From contig NZ_ACJN02000003.1 of the NCBI RefSeq assembly GCF_000174435.1, positions 450,263-514,262 on the forward strand: DNA of 64,000 bases, given 5' to 3'. The DNA is from Desulfonatronospira thiodismutans ASO3-1. GTDB lineage: Bacteria > Desulfobacterota > Desulfovibrionia > Desulfovibrionales > Desulfonatronovibrionaceae. Position numbers and translations under genes: made by a program. Below, one piece after another: positions 38,603 to 49,083 of this stretch (the stretch's first letter is position 1; every line of letters begins with the position of its first letter). The notes below the pieces were generated by a model that saw only the letters and a program-made list of their open reading frames with translations, made no database searches and was not told where the DNA came from.

Positions 38603-40398
38603 GGAAGGTCCTCTTGTGCTGCCTTCTCGGAACTGAAGAGATAGTCATAGATGGACTTGACCACCGGGCCGGCTGCACCGGAACCGGATCCGCCGTGCTC
38701 AACCAGGGTGGCCACTGCGTAATTCTCATCTCCCTTTCTGGCAGTACTGATCATCCAGCCGTGATGCCTGAACCAGTAGTCAACCGCCTCGAGTTCGTCA
38801 TCTTCATGTTCAGGCATCAGCCTGACCACCTGAGCCGTACCGGTCTTGCCCCCCACCTCCACATCCCTGGTCCGGAGCCGTCTGGCTGTACCGCGTTCCT
38901 TTTCCACGGTATCCACCATGGCCTGGTAAATAAAATCCAGAGTTTCTTCCTGCCACGGCAAGGGTTGGGGGTCCAGCTTCTTTTCCTCCAGTAGAAGGCT
39001 TGGCCTGTAAAGCGTACCTCCATTGGTTAGTGCCGCGGTAAAAACCGCCATCTGAAGTGGAGTGGTCTGCACAAAACCCTGCCCAATGACCATGTTCAGA
39101 TTGTCCCCGCCTCTCCAGGCCTCGCCTACATTTCTGAGCTTCCAGTCCCTGTCCGGTATGATACCGGCCCTTTCGTGGGGAAGATTGATCCCGGTGGGCT
39201 TTCCCAGCCCGCTTTTTTTTGCAAAGGGGCTCATCTTGTCCACACCCAGCTTGCGGGCCAGTTTGTAAAAATAAGTATCGCAGGACTGGACTAAGGCCTT
39301 GCTCATATCCACATCTCCATGATGATGCCAGCACCTGAAAACCCGGTTACCCAGCCTGTAACGGGCCCTGCAGAAAATCTCCTCTTCCGGATCAAACCCC
39401 TCTTCCAGGCCCAGGGCGGCCATGACAGGCTTGAATACGGAACCCGGGGGATAAGCGTTCTGGATGGTCCTGTTGCGCAGGGGCCTGTGCGGATCTTCGA
39501 TAAGATCCCTCCAGTCAGCATGGGATATGCCGAAAACGAACTTGTTGTTGTCATAACCCGGGGTGCTTACCAGGGCCCTGACCTGCCCGGTATCGGCATC
39601 AAGGACCACCACAGCTCCGCTCTTACCCTGCATCTGGGAATAAATGTGCTTTTGCAGGTCAAGATCTATGCTCAATTGCACGTTCTGACCTGATTCCGGG
39701 TATTGAAGCACCTGTTCCCGCAGGACCCTGCCCGCAGCATCCACCTCCTGCTGCTTGAGCCCTTTGGTCCCCCGCAGAGTCTGCTCCATGGTCAGTTCAA
39801 GGCCGTGCTTGCCCACATTGTCCCCCAGTCGCAGACCGGGGTCCCTTTTGAGCTCCTCCTCGCTGGCCTGGGCCACGTAACCCAGCACATGGGACAGAAC
39901 TTCACCCTGCGGGTATTTCCTCCTGGGCTGCACCATGATTTTCACCCCCGGCCAGTAAGGCACCTCGGTCTCCACCCTGGTCAAAAGCTCATAGGAAAGG
40001 TTGGATACCAGGACCTGCTTTTCAAAAGACCTGACCATGTCCCTGCCCCTTTCAAACTCGGCCCTGATCTGCTCCAGAGGGATGTTGGTCCACCTGCTTA
40101 TCTGCTTCAGAGTCCGGTCTATGTCCGGTGTGTCCTCCCGGACCAGGGCCAGGCTGTATGAAGGCTCGTTCACCGCCAGCAGTCTGCCATCGCGGTCCTG
40201 AAAAAGCCCCCTGGGGGCATAGACCAGCTGCCTGCGCTGCACATTGTCCTGGGCCTTTTCAAAAAAGTAGTCCGCCTTGTAAACCTGCAGGTACCACAAA
40301 CGCACCGCAAAAACACAGAACAGAGCGACCACCAGGAACAGAAGAAAATTGTATCCCAGCTTTTCACGCAGCAGGCTTTTTTCTTCGAACAAGCTCAT
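38599..40398 (-). CDS. mrdA: Penicillin-binding protein 2 (elongation transpeptidase)
   Basis: Crosslinks lateral-wall peptidoglycan; partner of RodA. 599 aa: a membrane anchor near residues 16-36 (NFLLFLVVALFCVFAVRLWY), the dimerisation region with PRGLFQDRDGRLLA, and the transpeptidase domain with SVFK (in NAYPPGSVFKPVMAALG), SCDTYFYKL (SxD) and GGKTGTAQ. Overlaps mreD at its start (35 bp) and rodA at its end. Confidence 0.97.
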   Translation of the reverse strand: MSLFEEKSLLREKLGYNFLLFLVVALFCVFAVRLWYLQVYKADYFFEKAQDNVQRRQLVYAPRGLFQDRDGRLLAVNEPSYSLALVREDTPDIDRTLKQISRWTNIPLEQIRAEFERGRDMVRSFEKQVLVSNLSYELLTRVETEVPYWPGVKIMVQPRRKYPQGEVLSHVLGYVAQASEEELKRDPGLRLGDNVGKHGLELTMEQTLRGTKGLKQQEVDAAGRVLREQVLQYPESGQNVQLSIDLDLQKHIYSQMQGKSGAVVVLDADTGQVRALVSTPGYDNNKFVFGISHADWRDLIEDPHRPLRNRTIQNAYPPGSVFKPVMAALGLEEGFDPEEEIFCRARYRLGNRVFRCWHHHGDVDMSKALVQSCDTYFYKLARKLGVDKMSPFAKKSGLGKPTGINLPHERAGIIPDRDWKLRNVGEAWRGGDNLNMVIGQGFVQTTPLQMAVFTAALTNGGTLYRPSLLLEEKKLDPQPLPWQEETLDFIYQAMVDTVEKERGTARRLRTRDVEVGGKTGTAQVVRLMPEHEDDELEAVDYWFRHHGWMISTARKGDENYAVATLVEHGGSGSGAAGPVVKSIYDYLFSSEKAAQEDLP

Positions 40399-40849
40399 GC
40401 ATTATGTACTTATTAAAAAGATTATATATTAACATCCAGAGGATAAAATGCACAGCGAACTGAACAAGTACTGACTCCGCATCCATGTGCACCGGCTGAC
40501 CAAGATCCTGCATGCCGGCCATGACTAAGACAAGGCCTTTTTTAAAAACAGCAAGAAACAGGAATAAAAAAGCCATGAACAAAACATTTCTGGCCTCAAA
40601 AAACATGCTGGCCAGAGAATACGTCATGATCAGACCTGCATAATAAAGGATTACGGTCCCGAAGGCCAGGTTACCGGTCCCTTCCAGCAGGAGCATCCAT
40701 AAGCACCCCAGCCAGAAGGCTGTATTTATAAATCCGAACTGCAGAAGCACCACCAGTCCAGGAGAGAAGAAGTCCGTGCCGGGCAGGAAAAACTGCCCCC
40801 AGATCCCGACGATGGTGAAAAAAATCCAGAATGCTGTATGTTTGAACAG
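40364..40849 (-). CDS. mreD: MreD, apparently with a CTG start
   Basis: Membrane component of the rod complex. The frame gives a 161-aa, multi-helix protein, the usual MreD length, only if read from CTG 40849, which has AGGGGAA 7 nt upstream; residues LFKHTAFWIFFTIVGIWGQF form the first helix. The first ordinary start codon in frame (GTG 40753) would remove that helix and leave 129 aa. An overlapping frame from TTG 40868 is not membrane-like. The end overlaps mrdA. A sequencing error at the start cannot be excluded. Confidence 0.8.
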   Translation of the reverse strand: MFKHTAFWIFFTIVGIWGQFFLPGTDFFSPGLVVLLQFGFINTAFWLGCLWMLLLEGTGNLAFGTVILYYAGLIMTYSLASMFFEARNVLFMAFLFLFLAVFKKGLVLVMAGMQDLGQPVHMDAESVLVQFAVHFILWMLIYNLFNKYIMHELVRRKKPAA

Positions 40850-40877
40850 AAAAGTTCCCCTGCTTCAAAAACCCTTG

Positions 40878-41792
40878 TTAAAAATCATATCCGCCCCGCT
40901 CGTCCAGCAGCATATCCTCCCCTGAAAAGTCCCGGATAATACCGTCGAAATCCAGGTAATCAGTCCTTAACTTGGTTATATTGTCCAGAACCATGACCTC
41001 TTCCCTGTCCATCGCCGACACCAGCTTTTCAGCCTCCACCAGCTGAAACAGGCGGATTTCGGAACGCTCCACCCTGCTCACCCTGGCCACCGGCAGGCCC
41101 TTGGGGTAAATACCGGCTGTACCGGAAGTTACTAAGTACTCCCCCTCCTGCAGCGGAGCATTCAAATGCACATACTGAACCGCCAGAGGCTTGTTCTGGC
41201 CCTGTCCGGCGATTATGCCCGGGGTCCTGGACCTTGAGCTGACCACAGGTATGCGGCTGTTGGGGTCTGAAAGCAGCAGCACGGTTGAAAAGTTGAGACC
41301 GGTTTTATAGGTCCTTCCAAGAACACCTTCCGGAGCCACCACAGGCATGTTGGAGCTTATCCCCTGCAGCCGTCCCTTGTCCACGATAATGGATTCCAGA
41401 ACACCCAAGGGGCCGTAATTGTGGGCCACGACCCGCAGCCCGCTGCTGCTCCAGCCCGGTGGTGAAGTAAACTCCAGAAGGTCTTCAAGCCTCTCGGCGA
41501 AAGCAGCCTTTTCAGACTTGGCAGCCAGCTCCAGCTTGAGACTGTCCAGTTCACGGCGAAGCTCCCTGTTCTCCTGGTGCACGTCCACCAGATATACATA
41601 GCGCTCCCAGAAATCCTGGGCCATGGAATGGACCCGGACTCCGGGTTTGAGCACCCAGCCCACGAATTCCAGGCCTGTATAGGCCCCCAGGCGATCCAGG
41701 ACTTCAGTGCGGGCATTCCAGGTATAAAGACCCAGGTACAGTGCAACACAGACAAAGAACAGGCCGATAATTTTTTTGGCAGTAATTTCCAG
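40878..41792 (-). CDS. mreC: Rod-shape protein MreC, non-standard start
   Basis: Periplasmic scaffold joining MreB to the wall enzymes. From CTG 41792 (or ATT 41798, 9 nt after AAGGAGG) it is about 304 aa with one N-terminal membrane helix (KKIIGLFFVCVALYLGLY), a coiled coil (ENRELRRELDSLKLELAAK) and the MreC beta domain (ILVAPEGVLGR-like VVAPEGVLGRTY, LLLSDPNSRIPVV). No ATG, GTG or TTG occurs in frame until GTG 41663, which would delete the helix. The start overlaps the mreB stop. Confidence 0.85.
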   Translation of the reverse strand: MEITAKKIIGLFFVCVALYLGLYTWNARTEVLDRLGAYTGLEFVGWVLKPGVRVHSMAQDFWERYVYLVDVHQENRELRRELDSLKLELAAKSEKAAFAERLEDLLEFTSPPGWSSSGLRVVAHNYGPLGVLESIIVDKGRLQGISSNMPVVAPEGVLGRTYKTGLNFSTVLLLSDPNSRIPVVSSRSRTPGIIAGQGQNKPLAVQYVHLNAPLQEGEYLVTSGTAGIYPKGLPVARVSRVERSEIRLFQLVEAEKLVSAMDREEVMVLDNITKLRTDYLDFDGIIRDFSGEDMLLDERGGYDF

Positions 41793-41793
41793 G

Positions 41794-43114
<1,321 letters not shown>

Positions 43115-44077
43115 ATGGATATCTACAATACTCTATCCAGCCACTGGAGAAAAAAGTTCAACACCCGGGTTCAAAAAATCCCCCTGGATGCTGGTTTTGA
43201 CTGTCCCAACAGGGACGGCACCATCTCTGACAAAGGCTGTATATTCTGCAATCCGGCAGGATCCGGAACCGGACTATACTCCTCAGGCATGAGCCTTGAG
43301 CAGCAGTACCAATACTGGCGCACAAAATATCTGTCCAGGCATCCGGAAGCGTTATTTGCTGCTTACCTGCAATCTTTCAGCAATACCTACGGCCCTGCCT
43401 TTAGAATAAAAAACTGCCTCAAAGAGCTTGCCTCTCTCCCGGGCCTGGAAGTTCTGTGCACAGGCACCAGGCCGGACTGCCTGGATCAGGAAAAGATGCG
43501 TATCCTGGCCGGATTCCAGGCAAAAGAGACCTGGCTGGAAATGGGTCTTCAAAGCTCCAGGCCTGAGACCCTAAAGCGCATAAACCGGGGACACACGCCT
43601 GATGATTTTGCCCATGCCTGCCGCATGGCCCACAGAGAGGGCCTGAAAGTGTGCGCTCATGTCATAGCAGGTCTGCCCGGGGAAAACCTGGAGGATTTCC
43701 TGGAAACTGTAGATTTTATAAACCTGCTTCCGGTCCAGGGGATCAAAGTGCATAACATCTACGTCTGCAAAAACACCCCCCTGGCCGGATGGTGGAGACA
43801 GGGGCTTTTCACTCCCCTGTCCCGGGAAGAGTACGTAAACTGGGCCGTGGCGGCCCTGTCCAGACTGAGACCGGACATTGTGGTGCACCGGCTTACCGGG
43901 GATCCTTCCGGGGACGAGCTTCTTACCCCGGAATGGTCCAGAGACAAAACCACTACCATAAACAGCATCAAAAAATCCATGCAAAGCCGGGACCTGAAGC
44001 AGGGAGCAGATTGCCGGCTCAGTGCAGATGTGGCTTCTGCAGACGCCTTGAGTACCTGCGCATCCCGGCAGGAATAA
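43115..44077 (+). CDS. Radical SAM protein, YhcC family
   Basis: 320 aa of the TIGR01212/YhcC type. Cluster cysteines are spaced unusually, C-PNRDGTISDKG-C-IF-C, the mark of this family, followed by FSNTYGP, CTGTRPDCLD and LEMGLQSS. Function of the family is unproven. The C-terminal 30 residues are low in conservation. It starts a short plus-strand run with truA, which follows after 13 bp. Confidence 0.88.
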   Translation: MDIYNTLSSHWRKKFNTRVQKIPLDAGFDCPNRDGTISDKGCIFCNPAGSGTGLYSSGMSLEQQYQYWRTKYLSRHPEALFAAYLQSFSNTYGPAFRIKNCLKELASLPGLEVLCTGTRPDCLDQEKMRILAGFQAKETWLEMGLQSSRPETLKRINRGHTPDDFAHACRMAHREGLKVCAHVIAGLPGENLEDFLETVDFINLLPVQGIKVHNIYVCKNTPLAGWWRQGLFTPLSREEYVNWAVAALSRLRPDIVVHRLTGDPSGDELLTPEWSRDKTTTINSIKKSMQSRDLKQGADCRLSADVASADALSTCASRQE

Positions 44078-44090
44078 CCGGCAGGTATAG

Positions 44091-44834
44091 ATGGATATGC
44101 GTGTAAGACTTACTCTTGCCTACGACGGCACCGGATATAACGGCTGGCAGATCCAGAAAGACGGCCTTACCATCCAGGGGGAGCTTGAAAAGGCCCTGTC
44201 CCGAATTTGTTCCGCAAGTATACGCGTGCACGGTTCCGGACGCACCGATGCCGGAGTGCATGCCCTGGGGCAGGTTGCCCACTTCGATCCACCGCCAAAA
44301 TTTCTCAATGTTCCCTGGAACAGGGCCTTGAATGCCGTTTTACCCCCAGGCATTCGCGTACTTGACTTTGCCCGGACAGACAGAAAGTTCCACGCCCGTT
44401 TTTCGGCCCGGGCCAAGCAGTATTCCTACACCCTGTGGACCCAGGGAGCCTTTTTTTATCCCCAGCGTAGAAACTTTGTCTGGAACACAGGCCCCCTCGA
44501 CCTGGAAGCAATGCAGGAAGCCACCACCTGCCTGACAGGGAGCCATGATTTCAACTGCTTTATGAACAAGGGCACCGAAATTACGGATACCATAAGGACC
44601 GTCCGGAACATCCTCCTGGCACCCGGGTTTACTCCCCAGGAAACAGTGGTCTGGATTCAGGCCGACGGTTTTTTGAAACAGATGGCCAGAAATATTGTCT
44701 CCGCCCTGGTCCAGGTTGGAAGAAAAAAACTATCCCAGGCTGAACTAAAGTCCATTATCCAGGGCCGGGACAGGGCCCTGGCCCCTGCAACCGCCCCGGC
44801 CCGGGGGCTTTGTCTGGAGCATGTTACATATTGA
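44091..44834 (+). CDS. truA: tRNA pseudouridine synthase A
   Basis: Makes pseudouridine at tRNA positions 38-40. 247 aa. The catalytic aspartate is D53 in GSGRTDAGVHALGQ, with AYDGTGYNGWQIQ before it and the SHDFNCF and QMARNIVSALVQVG motifs after. Normal length. ATG 44097 is an equally possible start two codons in. Confidence 0.97.
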   Translation: MDMRVRLTLAYDGTGYNGWQIQKDGLTIQGELEKALSRICSASIRVHGSGRTDAGVHALGQVAHFDPPPKFLNVPWNRALNAVLPPGIRVLDFARTDRKFHARFSARAKQYSYTLWTQGAFFYPQRRNFVWNTGPLDLEAMQEATTCLTGSHDFNCFMNKGTEITDTIRTVRNILLAPGFTPQETVVWIQADGFLKQMARNIVSALVQVGRKKLSQAELKSIIQGRDRALAPATAPARGLCLEHVTY

Positions 44835-44923
44835 TTCCAGTCATGCTTTGTGGTATTAGTTCTCACAATCGGCAAACCTCCGGATTATTGACTTTTAAAC
44901 AAAAAACATTACGCTAAATCGTT

Positions 44924-45238
44924 ATGAGTAAAGAACTTACAGGGACTCTGCCCAGCCCGGGGACAGTGTCTGAGGAAGAAATAAAGGAACCGCAGCGCTA
45001 TAAGGTTCTGCTGCACAATGACGATTATACCACCATGGAATTCGTAGTTCATGTGCTGCAGAAAGTCTTTCACAAGACGGAATCCGAAGCAATGCATATA
45101 ATGCTGAGTGTACACAAGAACGGCACAGGTGTATGCGGTATCTATACCGGGGAGGTCGCAGAAACCAAGGTGGCCATGGTCACCAGCATGGCCAGGAAAA
45201 AAGGTTACCCCCTTAAATGCACAATGGAAGAGGTTTAA
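44924..45238 (+). CDS. clpS: ClpS adaptor
   Basis: Delivers N-end-rule substrates to ClpAP. 104 aa with the conserved YKVLLHNDDYTTMEFVVHVL and the substrate-pocket residues in it, HKTESEAMHIMLSVHKNG and a Met/Ala-containing C-terminal helix. The TAA is followed directly by the clpA ATG, so the two are coupled. Confidence 0.97.
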   Translation: MSKELTGTLPSPGTVSEEEIKEPQRYKVLLHNDDYTTMEFVVHVLQKVFHKTESEAMHIMLSVHKNGTGVCGIYTGEVAETKVAMVTSMARKKGYPLKCTMEEV

Positions 45239-47470
45239 ATGCTAAGTAAAGAATTGGAAAGAATAATCGCCAGGGCCATACGGGAAGTCAAGGTCCGCCA
45301 CCACGAGTACCTGACTCTGGAACATATACTCTACGCCTATCTCATGGATGACAAGGGCAAAGAGGTCCTTTCGGACTGTGGCGCAGACCTGTTTAAGCTC
45401 AAAAATCAGCTGGAAAGGTTTTTCACCGATCATATGGAGGTAATGCCTCCAAGCGGCGACCGCGAAGTGGTCCAGACCATCGGGGTGCAGAGGGTCATGC
45501 ACAAGGCCCTGTCCCAGATACAGTCCTCGGGCAAGAATATGATCCAGGCCGGGGACCTGCTGGCGGCAATGTTTGAAGAAGAAGAGGCCTTTGCTGTCTA
45601 CTATCTGCAGTCCCAGGGCTTGAGCCGCCTGGATATTCTGGAGTACATCTCCCACGGCATGGAAAAGGACCGTCCGGGATCGGCCTGTTCCGGATGCAAG
45701 CCCAAGGAAAAAAACGAAAAAAGCGCTCTGGCCCAGTACACCCAGGACCTGGTGGAAAAGGCCGGCAAAAAGCTCATCGACCCTCTTGTGGGCAGAGAGG
45801 AAGAGCTCAAAAGGGTCATCCAGGTGCTTTTGCGGCGCAGGAAAAACAACCCCATATTTGTCGGCGATGCAGGGGTGGGCAAAACAGCCATGGCCGAAGG
45901 ACTGGCCCTGCAGATATCACAGAAAAAAGTTCCCGAACCTTTTTTCGATACCAGGATTTTCGCCCTGGACATGGGCGCGCTTCTGGCCGGAACCAAGTTC
46001 AGGGGAGACTTTGAAAACAGGCTCAAGGGAGTAATCAAGGAAATAAAAGAGATCCCCGGGGCCATACTTTTCATCGACGAGATTCATACAATAGTCGGGG
46101 CCGGGGCCACCAGCGGTGGCTCCATGGACGCCTCCAACATCCTCAAGCCTGTGCTTGCCTCGGGTGAAATCCGCTGTATCGGCTCCACCACCTATGAAGA
46201 ATTCAAGAACCATTTTGAAAAAGACAAGGCCCTGTCCCGCAGATTTCAGAAGATAGAACTGCCCGAACCAAGCACCAGCGAAAGCCTGGAAATACTCAAG
46301 GGGCTGCAGCCCTACTACGAGGAATTCCACCACGTAAAATACATGCCCTCTGCCCTGAAGGCGGCAGTGGATCTTTCTGCACGCTACATCAACGACCGCT
46401 ATCTTCCGGATAAGGCCATTGATGTCCTGGACGAGGCAGGGTCCATCTTTGTCCTCTCCGGATCCGGCAAGACCAAGAAGCAGATTTCACCCAAGGATAT
46501 TGAACAGGTGGTCTCCAGAATGGCCAAGATCCCCTCCAGGCAGATTTCCTCTTCTGACAAGGAAAAACTTTTCAGCCTGGACCAGCACCTGCAGGACGCC
46601 ATCTTCGGCCAGGACAAGGCCATACAGGCCCTGACCAGGGCTGTAAAACGCTCTCGGGCGGGCCTTCGCGAGGAAAACAAAACCATTGGCAACTTCCTGC
46701 TCATAGGCCCCACCGGAGTGGGCAAGACCGAGCTTTCCAGGCAGATGGCCCAGGTCATGGGCGTGAGCTTCATCCGTTTCGACATGAGCGAATACATGGA
46801 AAAACACGCCGTGGCCAGACTCATCGGAGCTCCTCCAGGATACGTGGGCTTTGACCAGGGCGGCCTGCTAACGGAATCAATCCGCAAGAATCCTTACAGC
46901 ATTCTTCTTCTGGACGAGATCGAAAAGGCTCACCCGGACATGTTCAACATCCTGCTGCAGATAATGGATTACGCCACCCTCACCGACAACAGCGGACGAA
47001 AGGCCGACTTTCGCCATGTGACCCTTCTTATGACCTCCAATGCCGGGGCCAGGGAAATGAGTTCCCCCAGCATCGGCTTCGGGCAGGAGAATCAGGAGGA
47101 CCTTACCGCCAAGGGGGTCAAGGCTGTGGAAAACATGTTCAGCCCTGAATTCCGCAACCGCCTTGATGCAATAATCCCCTTCAACGCTCTGAGCAAGGAA
47201 GTGATGCAGCAGGTTGTGGACAAAAGCATCCGGGAGCTCAATCAGCAGCTCAAGGGCAAGAAGGTCCAGGTCCAGCTGTCTGCGCCGGCCAGGGAATGGC
47301 TGGCTGAAAAAGGCTATGATCCCACTTTCGGGGCCAGGCCCCTGGCCAGGCTGATTCAGGAGCAGATCAAGGATCCCCTGGCGGAAAAGCTTTTGTTCGG
47401 GCAGAATAACAAAAAGTCCGTGGTCAAGGTGGAGCACGACAAAAAAAATGACCAGTTAAAGTTTAAGTGA
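45239..47470 (+). CDS. clpA: ClpA ATPase subunit of ClpAP
   Basis: Unfoldase that feeds ClpP. 743 aa: an N-terminal Clp repeat domain (VRHHEYLTLEHILYAYL), AAA-1 with Walker A GDAGVGKTAM and LVGREEELKRVIQVL, AAA-2 with GPTGVGKTEL, LLDEIEKAHPD and the sensor stretch NRLDAIIPF. No ClpB-type middle coiled coil, which fits ClpA. ClpP is not in the window. Confidence 0.97.
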   Translation: MLSKELERIIARAIREVKVRHHEYLTLEHILYAYLMDDKGKEVLSDCGADLFKLKNQLERFFTDHMEVMPPSGDREVVQTIGVQRVMHKALSQIQSSGKNMIQAGDLLAAMFEEEEAFAVYYLQSQGLSRLDILEYISHGMEKDRPGSACSGCKPKEKNEKSALAQYTQDLVEKAGKKLIDPLVGREEELKRVIQVLLRRRKNNPIFVGDAGVGKTAMAEGLALQISQKKVPEPFFDTRIFALDMGALLAGTKFRGDFENRLKGVIKEIKEIPGAILFIDEIHTIVGAGATSGGSMDASNILKPVLASGEIRCIGSTTYEEFKNHFEKDKALSRRFQKIELPEPSTSESLEILKGLQPYYEEFHHVKYMPSALKAAVDLSARYINDRYLPDKAIDVLDEAGSIFVLSGSGKTKKQISPKDIEQVVSRMAKIPSRQISSSDKEKLFSLDQHLQDAIFGQDKAIQALTRAVKRSRAGLREENKTIGNFLLIGPTGVGKTELSRQMAQVMGVSFIRFDMSEYMEKHAVARLIGAPPGYVGFDQGGLLTESIRKNPYSILLLDEIEKAHPDMFNILLQIMDYATLTDNSGRKADFRHVTLLMTSNAGAREMSSPSIGFGQENQEDLTAKGVKAVENMFSPEFRNRLDAIIPFNALSKEVMQQVVDKSIRELNQQLKGKKVQVQLSAPAREWLAEKGYDPTFGARPLARLIQEQIKDPLAEKLLFGQNNKKSVVKVEHDKKNDQLKFK

Positions 47471-48201
47471 CCATTACCTTCCTCTCCAGGAACCTTGAAT
47501 TCCCGCACCCCGGTCAGGCCGGCCCAGACGGGCTGCTGGCCGTGGGCGGGGATCTCACGCCTGAGCGCCTTATCGCGGCTTACAGCCGGGGTATTTTCCC
47601 CTGGTACGGCCCGGGCTCTCCCATTTTGTGGTGGTCTCCTGACCCCAGGCTTGTTCTCTTTCCCGGCAGCCTGCACATACCAAGAAGCCTGCGCCGGGTG
47701 CTCAACTCCGGAAAATTCACCATAACCGCGGACCAGGCCTTTGAAAAAGTGATAGAATACTGTGCCGGAATCAAAAGAGCCGGTGGTCACGGTACCTGGC
47801 TGGTGCCGGAGATGATCAGCGCCTATATCCGCCTGCACCACATGGGCATTGCCCATTCAGTGGAAGCCTGGCATAGAGGACAGCTGGCCGGAGGAATTTA
47901 CGGCCTGGCCCTGGGCAGCATTTTTTTCGGGGAATCCATGTTCTACAGGGTGCCGGATGCATCCAAGACAGCACTGGTATACCTCTGCAGAATCATGCAG
48001 AATAAAGGATACCTGCTCATGGATTGCCAGCAGACAACAAGGCACATGCTTCGTTTCGGGGCACAGGAGGTATCCAGGGCCTTTTTTCTGGAAGAACTGG
48101 GAAAGGGGAAAAACCAAACCCGGGACAGGACCGAAAAGTGGGACTTTTCGTGTAACCCCTCAGGGTTCTTCATCCCGGAGAATGGGAGGGTGGGCGCTTA
48201 G
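47467..48201 (+). CDS. aat: Leucyl/phenylalanyl-tRNA-protein transferase
   Basis: Adds Leu or Phe to proteins with N-terminal Lys/Arg, making ClpS targets. 244 aa, with GPDGLLAVGGDLTPERLIAA, YSRGIFPWYGPGSPILWWSP, HSVEAWHRGQLAGGIYGLA and FFGESMFYR. GTG start overlaps the clpA stop (GTGA). The C-terminal about 25 residues look unconserved. With clpS and clpA it forms a complete N-end-rule cassette. Confidence 0.96.
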   Translation: MTITFLSRNLEFPHPGQAGPDGLLAVGGDLTPERLIAAYSRGIFPWYGPGSPILWWSPDPRLVLFPGSLHIPRSLRRVLNSGKFTITADQAFEKVIEYCAGIKRAGGHGTWLVPEMISAYIRLHHMGIAHSVEAWHRGQLAGGIYGLALGSIFFGESMFYRVPDASKTALVYLCRIMQNKGYLLMDCQQTTRHMLRFGAQEVSRAFFLEELGKGKNQTRDRTEKWDFSCNPSGFFIPENGRVGA

Positions 48202-48645
48202 GTCGTAAAATCCGTGCACTGCAAAATCCAGGGAATAATTGGGAACCTTATCCAGACGGATACGCCCCATGTTTTCATCTTCTGGCATGTCGGCCAGGGG
48301 AACAACTCCCGACGGAACAGGAAAAGGCAGGGCAGCACTGTTTATGACTGTAAGGCGTCCGGCATACCTGTTCTGCAGGTACTGAACCAGATGGTCGCGC
48401 TCCCTGCGGGTAAAGGCTTCCATAATGGCCCGGACTGCATCCTTTTCACCGTCCTCCATCTCCTGCAGGGATTTGCCCAGTATTTTGGTCCAGTCATAAG
48501 ACTGCAGTTCCTCAGGGTCCCAGTGGCCGCGAAAGAGGTGAACCTCCACGTTTTTACGGCCCTTGAAGGATTTGATGCTCATATTGACCACATAGGCCCG
48601 TTCAAGGGGCAGTTCCTGTTCCGGGGCGACAATATTTAATTCCAT
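48160..48645 (-). CDS. Hypothetical protein
   Basis: 161 aa, not recognised. No signal peptide or membrane segment. It opens MELNIVAPEQELPLERAYVV, has a charged helical centre (EDGEKDAVRAIMEAFTRRER) and a proline-containing part (AALPFPVPSGVVPLADMPED) near the C-terminus. The frame is open over its whole length, but its 3' end overlaps aat by 42 bp in the opposite direction. A perfect 30-bp palindrome lies 32 bp before its start. Codon use looks normal, so I treat it as real with some doubt. Confidence 0.65.
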   Translation of the reverse strand: MELNIVAPEQELPLERAYVVNMSIKSFKGRKNVEVHLFRGHWDPEELQSYDWTKILGKSLQEMEDGEKDAVRAIMEAFTRRERDHLVQYLQNRYAGRLTVINSAALPFPVPSGVVPLADMPEDENMGRIRLDKVPNYSLDFAVHGFYDLSAHPPILRDEEP

Positions 48646-48676
48646 AGGTTCTCCATTGTCCTTACAAGGGCAATCT

Positions 48677-48706
48677 AAGGCGGAAGCCGGTACCGGCTTC
48701 CGCCTT
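48677..48706. promoter_or_regulatory. Perfect 30-bp palindrome
   Basis: AAGGCGGAAGCCGGT and its exact complement meet with no loop. It lies 32 bp upstream of the hypothetical gene at 48160-48645. It has no T-run on the side expected for a terminator on either strand, so a protein-binding site is as likely. The stem GGCGGAAGCCGG resembles the GGAAGCCGCAG arms of the neighbouring repeat. Confidence 0.5.
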
Positions 48707-48774
48707 TAAAAAAATATTTCAGATTTTAGCATCCAATAAACATGTTCTGCCCAATACATCTGTAACTGTAACAA

Positions 48775-49083
48775 ACTAAGGCGGGCTTTGCCCGCAACCC
48801 AATAAAGAAAAGAGCTATTTGACAGGATTAACAGGATTAAGAGATGGATAAAGAAAAAAATCATTTTGTCCTGGCCGGAAGCCAGGCCAAAAGGTTATCA
48901 CTCCAGCACTCACTTTTTTCCTGCATTCATGAGTGCCGGAAGAAAGTGAGTGCTGGATGGTTAATGCAATCTGCGGCTTCCGGCCGCTGATTGCTTATCC
49001 TGTCATCCTGTTAATCCTGTCTAAGGCCTGCCACGCTTCTTAGCGTGGTTATTGTTTTTTATGACAGGATATCTAGAGTAAGT
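48775..49083. repeat. Fourth copy of the 330-bp repeat, inverted orientation
   Basis: Reverse complement of the copies near 11.1-11.8 kb: GCGGGCTTTGCCCGC end first, core 48821-49021 bounded by GACAGGATTAACAGGATT and its complement, then the CCAGCACTCACTTT and GCCTGGCCGG hairpins. The leader (AGTAAGTC) touches the adk stop codon at 49084. A mini-hairpin, CCACGCTTCTTAGCGTGG, lies just outside the core. No gene in 48646-49083. Confidence 0.85.

Noticed and set aside
40671-40868. Frame starting TTG 40868 as the true mreD start
   Set aside because: It is in a different frame from MreD and its product is not membrane-like beyond a few residues; it ends inside mreD.
48677-48706. Rho-independent terminator at the perfect palindrome
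   Set aside because: No run of T follows the stem on either strand; kept only as a possible regulatory palindrome.
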